64,000 nt of DNA from Pyxidicoccus trucidator (GTDB lineage: Bacteria; Myxococcota; Myxococcia; Myxococcales; Myxococcaceae). The position numbers and the translations under genes were made by a program. How positions within the stretch are numbered: position 1 is the first letter of the stretch; each line of letters starts with the position of its first letter. The stretch is taken from the NCBI RefSeq assembly GCF_010894435.1, contig NZ_JAAIXZ010000002.1, positions 806,001-870,000 of the forward strand. The letters run 5' to 3'. Below, in pieces: positions 8,689 to 16,531 of the stretch. The notes below the pieces were generated by a model, which was not told where the DNA came from, did no database searches, and saw nothing but the letters and a program-made list of their open reading frames with translations.

Positions 8689-9690
8689 TCAGTCCTCGTC
8701 CTTGAGCAGGAAGTCGTTGTTGATGGTCTTGAACGACAGCCTGCCGCCACCCAGCGTGGGGGAGGGGCGCTCGACGAGCGGCCTCACCACGATGCCCTCC
8801 TTGCGGTTCTTCGTGCCCGGGTAGAAGCCCTGGGCGAGCTTCAGGTAGTGCTCCAGGGAGTGGTCGAACGTCCGTGCCGCCTCACCGGTGACGACGTGCT
8901 CCACCGGTACGGTGCGCAGGCCGTGCTCCGCGCAGAAGGTGATGAACTCCGCATGGCCCAGGAAGCGGCCGGTGCTCGTGTCGTGGACGCTGAAGATGAA
9001 CAGGTCCGGCTCGGTGAGGCCCAGGCGGTTCTTCTGGATGCCGGGGCCGCACAGCTCGCCCTGCACCGCGAAGCCCGGAGGCAGCGCGGTGTCGAGCGAG
9101 TACTTGTCGGCCACGGTCCACACCGGGTTCGCCCCGCGCCGCAGCGCCCAGTTTCGCGAGCACGCCACGAGCCCGCCCTCGAGCGGCCGGAAGAAGGTCG
9201 CCGACGTGCCGTCCAGCTTCGTCGTCACGAAGAAGTCGTGGCCGCGCAGTTCGTCCAGGACGCCGAGCGCCGACTGGAGGCGGATTTCATCCGTCCTCGG
9301 CACCTCGCCCGGGAAGGGCCCGGCGACCTCGCGCGTGTCGGGCAGCGCCGGCTCGAACTTCACGACGCCGAGCGCGTCGCGCACGTCCGTCCCCTGGGCC
9401 GGCACCTCGCCGGAGAGGATGGACGTCGGCAGCGCGAGCCCCTGGGACAGCACGCCCCTCAGGCGCGCCGTCTTCACCCGGAAGCCCCTCGGCCGCAGGA
9501 ACTCCGCCCACGGCTGGCCCTCCGGAAGCTGGCTGTCGATTTCGAAGAAGACGCACGCATCCCCCGGGGTGAACTCCCCCTTCCTCACCACCACGTCCCA
9601 GCCCATCACCCGTGCCTTCAGGATGTTGTCGGCGGCGGGAATGGGCTCCAGGTGGTCGATGCGCTGAATCGAGACGAGCTTTCTCTCCAT
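8689..9690 (-). CDS. RNA ligase, DRB0094/Rnl5-like
   Basis: ATP-dependent RNA ligase of 333 residues. The nucleotidyl-transferase core has motif I KLDG with Lys158 as the AMP-accepting residue, a motif III-like segment FIFSVHD, and motif V-like KEGIVVRP near the C-terminus. The N-terminal 110 residues (ERKLVSIQRIDHLEPIPAAD) match the OB-like domain that precedes the ligase domain in the Deinococcus DRB0094 type. It seals nicks or ends in RNA-containing duplexes. The ATG at 9690 follows GGAGGG. The gene stands alone, with no adjacent RtcB, Pnkp or Hen1 homologue, so a repair role is likely but the substrate is unknown. Confidence 0.88.
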   Translation of the reverse strand: MERKLVSIQRIDHLEPIPAADNILKARVMGWDVVVRKGEFTPGDACVFFEIDSQLPEGQPWAEFLRPRGFRVKTARLRGVLSQGLALPTSILSGEVPAQGTDVRDALGVVKFEPALPDTREVAGPFPGEVPRTDEIRLQSALGVLDELRGHDFFVTTKLDGTSATFFRPLEGGLVACSRNWALRRGANPVWTVADKYSLDTALPPGFAVQGELCGPGIQKNRLGLTEPDLFIFSVHDTSTGRFLGHAEFITFCAEHGLRTVPVEHVVTGEAARTFDHSLEHYLKLAQGFYPGTKNRKEGIVVRPLVERPSPTLGGGRLSFKTINNDFLLKDED

Positions 9691-9837
9691 GTGCCCTCCT
9701 TCCCGCCGGCGGAAGCGCCGGGGTCCCCAGGAGACGGGGCTCGCCGCCCCATCTGACGGAGCGCCATCATGTCGGACCGGGCGCGAGGTTGCACCCCGGC
9801 CCGTGCGCCTCACGCCACCGCCGGCCGGGGCGCCGTG

Positions 9838-10719
9838 TCACCACCGTGCGCTGAAGGCGCGCACCGCGAGTCCCGCGCCCGCCGTCCACTCGCTCCTCCG
9901 AGAGAGCCCCGCATCCTGGTGCACGTACGCGCCGGACAGTTGAAGCACGACGGGCTGGTCGGCCACCGCGAGCAGCACCCGCTCCGCCCCCGCTTCGACT
10001 CGCGCACGGAAGTACGTCCCACCCTCGAAGCCGAGACTCCACCCGGCCAGCCCGGACGCGCGCAGCGCCCAGAGCCCGTCCGAGGACTCCAGCCCCGTGT
10101 CCAGCATCACCGTGGTGAAGGGCGACACCGTGTGCTCCGCGCCGTCGCGCGAGCGCCGCAGGGTATGGCTCGCCACGGGCCCCACGCCCAGCCACACGCG
10201 CGCGGTCTCCGAGCGCACCGGGTCCACCAGGAGGCCCACGCGCCCCGTCTCCAGCGTCCAGCCCGGGCCCTCCCACACGCGTCGCTCCAGGTGGCCCAGC
10301 CGAGGGGCCAGCGTCACGTCGAAGGGGAAGGGGATGCGCAGCGGGCGCGAGGTGGGCACCAGGATGAAGCCCTCCTCCAGGTGCCGGCGCAGCGTGCCGT
10401 CATAGGCCGTGAAGGTGAGGCCGCGCTGCTCGCCACCCCAGGCCTCCACGCCGAGCAGCCGGTGGCTGTTGAACCACGGCGTGCCCTTGCTTCGGCTGGC
10501 GCGGCCCGTGCGGATGAGCACGCCCGCCCGCAGCGACTGCGCCGCCTGACCCTCCCGCACCTGCACCCCCGTGCCCAGCAGCAGCCCGTCCCCCGGGTCG
10601 AAGCAGATGGGGAAGGGCTCGCCGCGCGAGTCCATGCGGAGGCACTCCCCCTCGTCCGCGGCGGAGACATCCGCGGTGGAGGAGGCGGCGAGCAGCAACA
10701 CCAGTCCGAGCGCGAGCAC
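9838..10719 (-). CDS. Secreted beta-rich protein, paralogue of upstream gene
   Basis: A 293-residue exported protein. The N-terminus VLALGLVLLLAASSTADVSA is a signal peptide, and the remainder is beta-strand rich with alternating hydrophobics and an aromatic C-terminal residue (FSARW), as in outer-membrane barrel proteins. The GTG at 10719 lies four bases after the stop of the upstream gene and follows GGGAG. The C-terminal third (VLLAVADQPVVLQLSG) resembles the same region of that upstream gene (ILLAINDQPLSVVADG), so the pair probably arose by duplication. I do not recognise a named family. An outer-membrane or surface location is inferred. Confidence 0.7.
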   Translation of the reverse strand: MLALGLVLLLAASSTADVSAADEGECLRMDSRGEPFPICFDPGDGLLLGTGVQVREGQAAQSLRAGVLIRTGRASRSKGTPWFNSHRLLGVEAWGGEQRGLTFTAYDGTLRRHLEEGFILVPTSRPLRIPFPFDVTLAPRLGHLERRVWEGPGWTLETGRVGLLVDPVRSETARVWLGVGPVASHTLRRSRDGAEHTVSPFTTVMLDTGLESSDGLWALRASGLAGWSLGFEGGTYFRARVEAGAERVLLAVADQPVVLQLSGAYVHQDAGLSRRSEWTAGAGLAVRAFSARW

Positions 10720-10723
10720 GCGC

Positions 10724-11995
10724 CTACTCCCTCGCGGCCGTGGCCATGGGCGCCGAGCGACGTGCCGGAGCCCACAGCGAGAAGCGCAGCCCCGCCGACG
10801 CGGACCACTCCCACCGGGCGGGGACGTCCGGCAGGTCGCTCCGCCAGGCACCGCGCCCGTCCGCCACGACGCTCAGCGGCTGGTCATTGATGGCCAGGAG
10901 GATGAGCTCGTAGCCGGCGCTCACGCGCAGCCGCTCCGGACGCAGCGGGCGGCCCTCCACCGACGGGGCCAGCAGCACCTTCTCCGCCTCCACGCCCAGG
11001 CGCAGGTGGTGGAAGCCGTCCCGGTCCAGCGTCAGGTCGCCCTCCAGCGCCGCACCCGGTACCACGGTGGTGAAGCCGTTCTTGTAGTCGCGCTCCACGG
11101 ACGGACCGGCGCGCACCCGCACGAAGGACACCAAATCCTTCGAGTGCCACAGGTCCAACGTGGCGTGGACGGCGCCCCAGGTGAGGAAGCCCGCCTCGGT
11201 GGTGTTCCGCTCCAGCTCCTCCGCGTGGAGCAGCTCCATCCACAGGCCGAGGTTGATGTGGATGTCGTGCCGCCGGGGCTCGCCGAAGAAGGTCGTCACC
11301 CGGAAGAGCGGCTCCTTGCGCTCCACGCTGAAGTCGTAGCGCAGCGCCTGGATGTCGAAGGACGGCTGCTCGCCCAGGTACAGCTCCGTCTCCAGGACGC
11401 GGAGGCGATGCAGCAGCTTCCCGTCGCCCGGCACCTCCACCGCGATGCCGAAGTCCGCGCGCATGCGGCTGTCCATCTCTCCATCGCGCCACAGCGGCGC
11501 CCACGCGCCGCCCAGCCAGAGGCGCCGGTTCAGGTCGAAGTTGAACTGCATCACCCGCCCGCGCTCGTCGCGGTACCAGCCGGGCGGGGCGTCGGCGATG
11601 GCGGGCTCCAGCCGGTACGTCTTCAGCCGCGCGGCGTCGGTGACGTAGGACTCGTCGGTGCAGGAGCCCGCCCGCTCCAGGGGGCGCTCCGTCTCCAGGC
11701 CGTCCGTGTCCAACTCGTACACTGGCGCCACCAGGCACCGCCGCGTCGAGTCGTCACACTGCGCCCGCCACCTCCCGGAGGGCACCGCCTTCGTCGGCGG
11801 CAGCGTCAGGCACACCGTGTGGGCATGGGGCTGCTGCATGGGCAGCGGCGAGGCGGGCGGCTGGATGACGGGAGGGCTGGCGAGTGTCCCGCCCAGGCCG
11901 GGCAGGACGTCCTTCACCCGGGCCTCCAGGTCCGCATCGCCTCCTGCCTGCGCGAGCAGGAGGGCACAACCCAGGGCCACAGCGGGTACGAGCAT
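10724..11995 (-). CDS. Secreted beta-rich protein, likely outer-membrane
   Basis: A 423-residue exported protein of unknown function. It starts with a signal peptide (MLVPAVALGCALLLAQAGG), followed by a Pro-rich spacer and a Cys-containing N-terminal module (cysteines near residues 63, 80 and 87). The long C-terminal part is strand-rich with repeated charged/aromatic alternation typical of a transmembrane barrel. The ATG at 11995 is preferred over upstream in-frame codons because it begins the signal peptide and follows GAGGAGACATC. Translation is probably coupled to the next gene, four bases downstream. It is divergent from the glycosyltransferase gene across 266 bases. Confidence 0.7.
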   Translation of the reverse strand: MLVPAVALGCALLLAQAGGDADLEARVKDVLPGLGGTLASPPVIQPPASPLPMQQPHAHTVCLTLPPTKAVPSGRWRAQCDDSTRRCLVAPVYELDTDGLETERPLERAGSCTDESYVTDAARLKTYRLEPAIADAPPGWYRDERGRVMQFNFDLNRRLWLGGAWAPLWRDGEMDSRMRADFGIAVEVPGDGKLLHRLRVLETELYLGEQPSFDIQALRYDFSVERKEPLFRVTTFFGEPRRHDIHINLGLWMELLHAEELERNTTEAGFLTWGAVHATLDLWHSKDLVSFVRVRAGPSVERDYKNGFTTVVPGAALEGDLTLDRDGFHHLRLGVEAEKVLLAPSVEGRPLRPERLRVSAGYELILLAINDQPLSVVADGRGAWRSDLPDVPARWEWSASAGLRFSLWAPARRSAPMATAARE

Positions 11996-12261
11996 GATGT
12001 CTCCTCGACGGCACGGCCTGGTGGGCAAGAAAGTCGGGAAGGGCCGGCGGGGACAGCCGTTACAAGGCCCGTGCCCCCGGTCGCCGGGCGGGCTTTCGCG
12101 GGGTTGGACTCCCCACCGCGTGCAGGCTCCTGCACAATGGCGCGCTGCACTGCACACGACGGCGGCGAAGGTCGACCGGCGGGGGCGGCGGGGATATAAG
12201 TCCGCGGCCCGTGCCTCTGGCGCGGGCCAACCGCCCGAAAAGACTCAAGGAGCATCAGCCC

Positions 12262-14565
12262 GTGGCGAGCGAAGGCGAACAGGAGCGGGAGCAGACCTTC
12301 ACCGAGGCCATCCTCGGCAAGGAGACGCTCTCGTCGAATTGGATGAAGCGGTGGCTGACGCTGTCCTTCAGCACGCGCGTCGTGGTGGCCACGGCCGGCT
12401 TCGCGGCCTTGCTCTTCCTCCCGTACCTGGGCGCGGTGGGCCTGTGGGACTGCTGGGAGACGCACTACGGCGAGGTGGCTCGGATGATGATCGAGCGCCG
12501 CGACTACGTGTACCCCTTCTGGGAAGGCTCGTGGTTCTTCTCCAAGCCGCCGCTCACCATGTGGCTGCAGGCGCTGGGGATGCAGGTGGTGGGCAGCGTG
12601 CGCACCGACGGCGCGCTGGGCCTGTACACCGAATGGGGCATGCGCGTGCCCTTCGCGCTGCTGAGCATCGCCGCGGTGGGGCTGCTGTCGCTGGCGGTGG
12701 CGCGGGTGGTGAACCGGCGCGCGGGCCTGGCCACCGGCTTCATCCTGGCCACCATGCCGCTGTACTTCCTGCTCACCCGGCAGACGGTGACGGACACGCC
12801 CTTCGTCACCACCTTCATCTGCGCCATGGCGTGCGCGCTCATCGGCCAGTTGGATGAGACGACGAAGCACCGCTCGGCGTGGTGGTACGGCTTCTACTTC
12901 TTCGCCGGCCTGGCCGCGCTGGCCAAGGGCTTGCTCGGCGTGGGCCTGCCCGCCGTCATCCTGATTCTGTACGCGGCGCTGTCCGTCATCCCCTGGGACA
13001 GCGCCAGCCTGGAGTCACACCTGCGCTGGCTGACGAAGCGCGGCTTCCGCAAGGACGTGCGCGAGGGCCGCGCGGCCATGCCGGTGCTGTGGGCGCAGAT
13101 GTTCCGCATGCACCTGGGCACGGGCATCCTCGTCTTCCTCGCGGTGGCGGGGCCCTGGTACCTCACCCTGTCCCTGTTCCAGAGCGTGGACGACGAGGGC
13201 AAGCTCTTCTGGTACCGCTTCTTCATCCACGACCACCTCAACCGCCTCACGGCGGGCGTGCACACCACCACGCCGGGCGGCACGTTCATCTACTTCATCG
13301 AGCAGGGCGGCTTCGCCATCTTCCCCTGGGTGGCCCTGCTGCCCGGCGCCTTCGCCGTCGTGGCGCGGCTGAAGCTGCGCTCGGAGAAGAAGGCGGACCA
13401 CCTGGCCATCATCGCCGTGCTGTGGGTGGCCTTCTCCTTCTGGCTGCTGGCCTCCAGCGCCACCAAGTTCCACCACTACGTCTTCCCCGTGCTGCCGGGC
13501 ATGGCCATTCTCCTGGCGCTGTTCGCCGACCGGCTGTGGGAGGAGGGCATCTCCGCGCACGCGGTGAGCCTCATCTTCGGGCTCGTCCTCTTCATCCTCG
13601 TGGGCAAGGACCTGTCGGAGAACCCGAAGAACTTCACGGATTTGTTCGTCTACAACTACGACCGGCCCTACCCGCAGGACCTGGTGTCCAAGCCCATCGC
13701 CTTCTTCGCCTCGCGCCCGCTGTGGACGGGCGACCTGGTGACGCTGGTGCTGCTGGCCTTCGGCGTGTACCTGTCCTTCGACGCCTTCTCACCGCGGGCG
13801 AAGGACAAGGCGACGCCGGGCACGCGCGCGGTGGCGCTGCTGCTGCTGCTGGGCGGCGTGGCCACGCTGGGCGCGGTGGCGTCGCAGGCGCAGGTGTCCG
13901 CGACGGCGCTGGTGGGCCTGGCGCTGCTGGCGGTGGCCAGCGTCCTGGGCGTGCAGTCCATGCGGCCGGGCACGGAGGGGCGCTCGTCCCTGCGGCTGGC
14001 CGCGGGCCTGCTGGCGGTGGCGGGCGTGGCGCTGGCGGTGCGCGGCTTCACGAAGTCGGTGGCGGAGGACTCGCTGCTCAAGGCGCTGTCCGAGCCCGTC
14101 AACATCAAGAGCACCCTGGGCTTCACCTTCGCGGTGGCCGGCGCCATGGCGGTGGTGGCGGCGCTGATGCGGGCGCGGGTGATGCTGTTCGGCACCTTCT
14201 GGGCGCTGGCGGCGGGCGTGGCCCTCTGGTTCAACTGGAGCCACTGGGTGGACCTGTCCCACCACTGGACGCAGCGCGACTTGTTCTGGCGGTACTACGC
14301 GCAGCGCAAGGCGGACGAGCCGATTGTGGCGTACATGATGAACTGGCGCGGCGAGACGCTCTACTCGCGCAACACGGTGGAGCAGTACCGCGGCAGTGAC
14401 TCCAACACGCGCATTCGCAACCTGGCCGCGCGGCCCGGACGTGAGTGGGTGCTGGTGGAGCACAACCGCCTCAACCTGCTGCGCAACTCGGTGGGCTCGG
14501 ACAAAATCGTCACCCCCATCGACCGGGACATCAACAACAAGTTCGTCCTGGTGACGGTCGATTGA
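12262..14565 (+). CDS. Glycosyltransferase of the PMT/ArnT superfamily (GT-C)
   Basis: A 767-residue polytopic inner-membrane protein that should transfer sugar from a lipid-linked donor to an extracytoplasmic acceptor. After about 40 soluble residues come roughly a dozen hydrophobic helices. The first periplasmic loop has the acidic pair expected for GT-C catalysis (LWDCWETHYGEVARMM), followed by FFSKPPLTMW, a PMT/ArnT hallmark. The C-terminal 100 residues form a soluble domain. The GTG at 12262 follows AAGGAG with good spacing. The stop overlaps the TTG start of the ABC ATPase gene. The acceptor (lipid A, protein or polysaccharide) is unknown. Confidence 0.85.
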   Translation: MASEGEQEREQTFTEAILGKETLSSNWMKRWLTLSFSTRVVVATAGFAALLFLPYLGAVGLWDCWETHYGEVARMMIERRDYVYPFWEGSWFFSKPPLTMWLQALGMQVVGSVRTDGALGLYTEWGMRVPFALLSIAAVGLLSLAVARVVNRRAGLATGFILATMPLYFLLTRQTVTDTPFVTTFICAMACALIGQLDETTKHRSAWWYGFYFFAGLAALAKGLLGVGLPAVILILYAALSVIPWDSASLESHLRWLTKRGFRKDVREGRAAMPVLWAQMFRMHLGTGILVFLAVAGPWYLTLSLFQSVDDEGKLFWYRFFIHDHLNRLTAGVHTTTPGGTFIYFIEQGGFAIFPWVALLPGAFAVVARLKLRSEKKADHLAIIAVLWVAFSFWLLASSATKFHHYVFPVLPGMAILLALFADRLWEEGISAHAVSLIFGLVLFILVGKDLSENPKNFTDLFVYNYDRPYPQDLVSKPIAFFASRPLWTGDLVTLVLLAFGVYLSFDAFSPRAKDKATPGTRAVALLLLLGGVATLGAVASQAQVSATALVGLALLAVASVLGVQSMRPGTEGRSSLRLAAGLLAVAGVALAVRGFTKSVAEDSLLKALSEPVNIKSTLGFTFAVAGAMAVVAALMRARVMLFGTFWALAAGVALWFNWSHWVDLSHHWTQRDLFWRYYAQRKADEPIVAYMMNWRGETLYSRNTVEQYRGSDSNTRIRNLAARPGREWVLVEHNRLNLLRNSVGSDKIVTPIDRDINNKFVLVTVD

Positions 14566-15479
14566 GCGGCATCCACGTCGAGGGCCTGGGGAAGCGCTTC
14601 GGGGACCGCACGGCCGTGGAGGGACTCTCCTTCCACGTGCGGCCCGGCGAGGTGTTCGGTCTGCTCGGGCCCAACGGCGCGGGGAAGACGACGACGGTGC
14701 GCATGCTCACCGGACTCCTGAGCCCCAGCGAGGGCCAGGCCACCGTGTGGGGCCACCGGGTGGACCGGGACGGCGAGGCGCTGCGCAAGGTGGTGGGGCT
14801 GCTCACCGAGCAGCCCGGCCTCTACGACAGGCTCACCGCGCGGGAGAACCTGCGCTTCTTCATGAAGCTGCATGAGCTGGACGAGGCCCGAGCCTGGCCG
14901 CGCGCGCTGGACTACCTGCGGCGCTTCGGGCTGGGCGGGCGCGAGGAGGAGCCGGTGGGTGGCTTCTCCAAGGGCATGCGCCAGAAGCTGGCCATCGTCC
15001 GCACGCTGGTGCACGACCCCCAGGTCATCTTCCTGGACGAGCCCACCAGCGGGCTGGATCCGGAGTCCGCGCGCACCGTGCGCGACGCGGTGGCGGAGCT
15101 GGCGTCGGAGGGGCGCACCATCGTCCTGTGCTCGCACAACCTCTCGGAGGTGGAGCGGCTGTGCGAGCGCGTGGGTGTGGTGAAGCGCACGCTGCTGGCC
15201 ATTGGCCCGGTGCGCGAGCTGCGGCGGGCGGGGCATGCGCTGGAGGTGCGCGTGGACGGCGAGGCGGAGCGCTTCCGCGACACGCTGACCTCGCTGCCCT
15301 TCGCGCCCAACGTGCTGGCGGAAGGCGCGCGGCTGCGCGTCATGCTGACGGACGAGGCCAACGCGCCGGACGTGGTGGCGTGTCTGGTGGGCGCGGGCGC
15401 GCGGGTGCACAGCGCGGTGCCGGCCCAGCGGCCGCTGGAAGAGGTGTACCTGGACCTGCTGCGAGAGGGGAGGGGTTAG
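14562..15479 (+). CDS. ABC transporter ATPase, NatA/CcmA-like
   Basis: A 305-residue ATP-binding subunit of an ABC-2 type exporter. Walker A is GPNGAGKTT (36-44), the signature loop is GGFSKGMRQK, Walker B is VIFLDEPTSGLDP, and the switch His lies in VLCSHNLSE. The TTG start at 14562 overlaps the previous stop, implying translational coupling. The product needs a separate permease; none follows directly. The likely partner is the ABC-2 permease at 51303. The gene's last codons (GAGAGGGGAGGGGTTAG) would be an ideal ribosome-binding site for a gene starting three bases later, which is how the permease would have been arranged before the island was inserted. Confidence 0.92.
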   Translation: MSGIHVEGLGKRFGDRTAVEGLSFHVRPGEVFGLLGPNGAGKTTTVRMLTGLLSPSEGQATVWGHRVDRDGEALRKVVGLLTEQPGLYDRLTARENLRFFMKLHELDEARAWPRALDYLRRFGLGGREEEPVGGFSKGMRQKLAIVRTLVHDPQVIFLDEPTSGLDPESARTVRDAVAELASEGRTIVLCSHNLSEVERLCERVGVVKRTLLAIGPVRELRRAGHALEVRVDGEAERFRDTLTSLPFAPNVLAEGARLRVMLTDEANAPDVVACLVGAGARVHSAVPAQRPLEEVYLDLLREGRG

Positions 15480-15480
15480 C
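15475..15480. repeat. Left direct repeat (putative target-site duplication)
   Basis: GTTAGC, overlapping the ABC ATPase stop codon. The same six bases occur at 51295-51300, immediately before the permease start. Each copy lies directly outside a terminal inverted repeat, the arrangement left by transpositional insertion. Confidence 0.75.
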
Positions 15481-15512
15481 ACTCCTGCGTCAGGGGCCCG
15501 CGGGGTGCACGG
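15481..15512. repeat. Left terminal inverted repeat of the island
   Basis: A 32-base sequence beginning ACTCCTGCGTCAGGGGCCC. Its counterpart at 51263-51294, read on the opposite strand, begins ACTACTGCGTCAGGAGCCC. Over 32 positions 27 match; the mismatches are at positions 4, 15, 21, 24 and 28. Similarity ends abruptly at base 33, as expected for a transposon end rather than a shared gene. Confidence 0.8.
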
Positions 15513-15880
15513 GGAGACCGAGCCAGGTGGCAATCACGCGCGCCATGGCGAGCCGTGCGGTGATGAAGCTGTCTGGCGGGCTCGGGTAAGCGTCGTCCTC
15601 CGGGATGCCGAGGTGGACGATGGCGAAGCGGCGCTGCACCGCGTACGACGGACGGAAGAGCGAGGTCTTGTCCCAGGTGTTCATCGTCGCGATGACCCGG
15701 AACGTCCGCGAGACGCGGTGGGTGCGCCCGGCGTCGAAGCCGATGGACACCCGGCGTCCGTCCTCCAACTCGAAGGGGGTGTCGGAGCCCTTGCCGGCAA
15801 GCACCGCCATCAGCTCGCCGAAGGCCTTGTCCACATCCGCCCGGTTCAGCTCGTCCACGAGCAGCCACTGCCAGCCTGGC
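15490..15880 (-). pseudogene. McrB-like AAA ATPase, 5'-truncated fragment
   Basis: The frame encodes the second half of an AAA_5/McrB-type ATPase module: Walker B WLLVDELNRADVDKAFGELM, the sensor region VIATMNTWDKTSLF, and an arginine-finger-like YAVQRRFAIVHLGIP. Walker A and everything upstream are missing because homology stops at about 15880, where an alpha/beta hydrolase fragment begins on the other strand. After GIPEDDAY the family resemblance also fades, and the frame runs into the terminal inverted repeat, which supplies the stop. McrB proteins are GTP/ATP-driven motors of modification-dependent restriction; this piece cannot function alone. Confidence 0.8.
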
Positions 15881-16293
15881 TGCGCGCCCAGGGCGTGCCG
15901 CCGGAGCGCACGGTGCTCAGCGGCCGCAGCATCGGCACCGGCGTGGCCGTGGAGATGGCGATGCGCGGCCACGGCGCCCGGCTCATGCTCGTGTCGCCCT
16001 ATACGTCCATCCCCGAGCTGGCGGGCCTGATGCTCCCCTTCCTGCCCGCCCGCCTCCTCGTGAGGGACCGCTTCGACACCCTCTCCAAGGCGCCGGACCT
16101 GAAGCTGCCCGTCCTCATCATCCACGGAGAGCAGGACGAGCTCATCCCGGTGGAGATGGGGCGCCGGCTCGGCACACGCTTCCCCCAGGCCACGGTGCAA
16201 ACAGTCGCCGGTGCCGGGCACAATGACGTCCTGGAGCGCTCCGGCACGACGCTCATGGACCGCATGGCCGCGTTCGCCCTCGGCGCTCCGTGA
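15881..16293 (+). pseudogene. Alpha/beta hydrolase, 5'-truncated fragment
   Basis: About 137 residues of the C-terminal half of an alpha/beta hydrolase. The nucleophile elbow GRSIGTG is present near the left edge, the acid loop LIIHGEQDELIP follows, and the catalytic His lies in AGAGHNDV. The N-terminal strands and oxyanion region are absent because the sequence becomes McrB-like antisense to the left. The pattern is that of the FrsA/BAAT-like serine hydrolases that contain the GxSxGTG elbow. With the first 100 or so residues lost it is very unlikely to fold properly. Confidence 0.8.
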
Positions 16294-16339
16294 AGCGGGC
16301 GCTCACGGGGCCCTTCCCCCGTGAGCGGCGCCATCCGCG

Positions 16340-16531
16340 TCAGTGAATCATCGACGGCGCTTTGCTGGAGGTGGACACCTCGCGCAGCAGCTCGGCGGTG
16401 TCCTCGGCCTGCATGTGCCGGGCGAGGTCCGCCTGGGACACCATGCCGCAGACGGTGCCGTCGTCGTCGAGGACAATCATCCGCCGCACCTGGTTCTCCT
16501 CCATCAGGGCATGAGGGCGCCCCAGGGCCTC
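16340..16531 (-). pseudogene. CBS-domain protein, 3'-terminal fragment
   Basis: About 63 residues of the end of a CBS-pair protein (MEENQVRRMIVLDDDGTV, then VSQADLARHM) with a natural C-terminal tail and stop. CBS domains bind adenine nucleotides and regulate partner proteins. The frame has no start: it emerges directly after the stop codon of the secreted protein gene at 16532, so the upstream part has been replaced by a rearrangement. It is the third truncated gene in a row. Confidence 0.78.

Noticed and set aside
15584..15600. An inner similarity between the island ends beyond the 32-bp repeats (both encode DAYP about 100 bases in)
   Set aside because: Only four residues agree and the spacing differs, so chance is a sufficient explanation.
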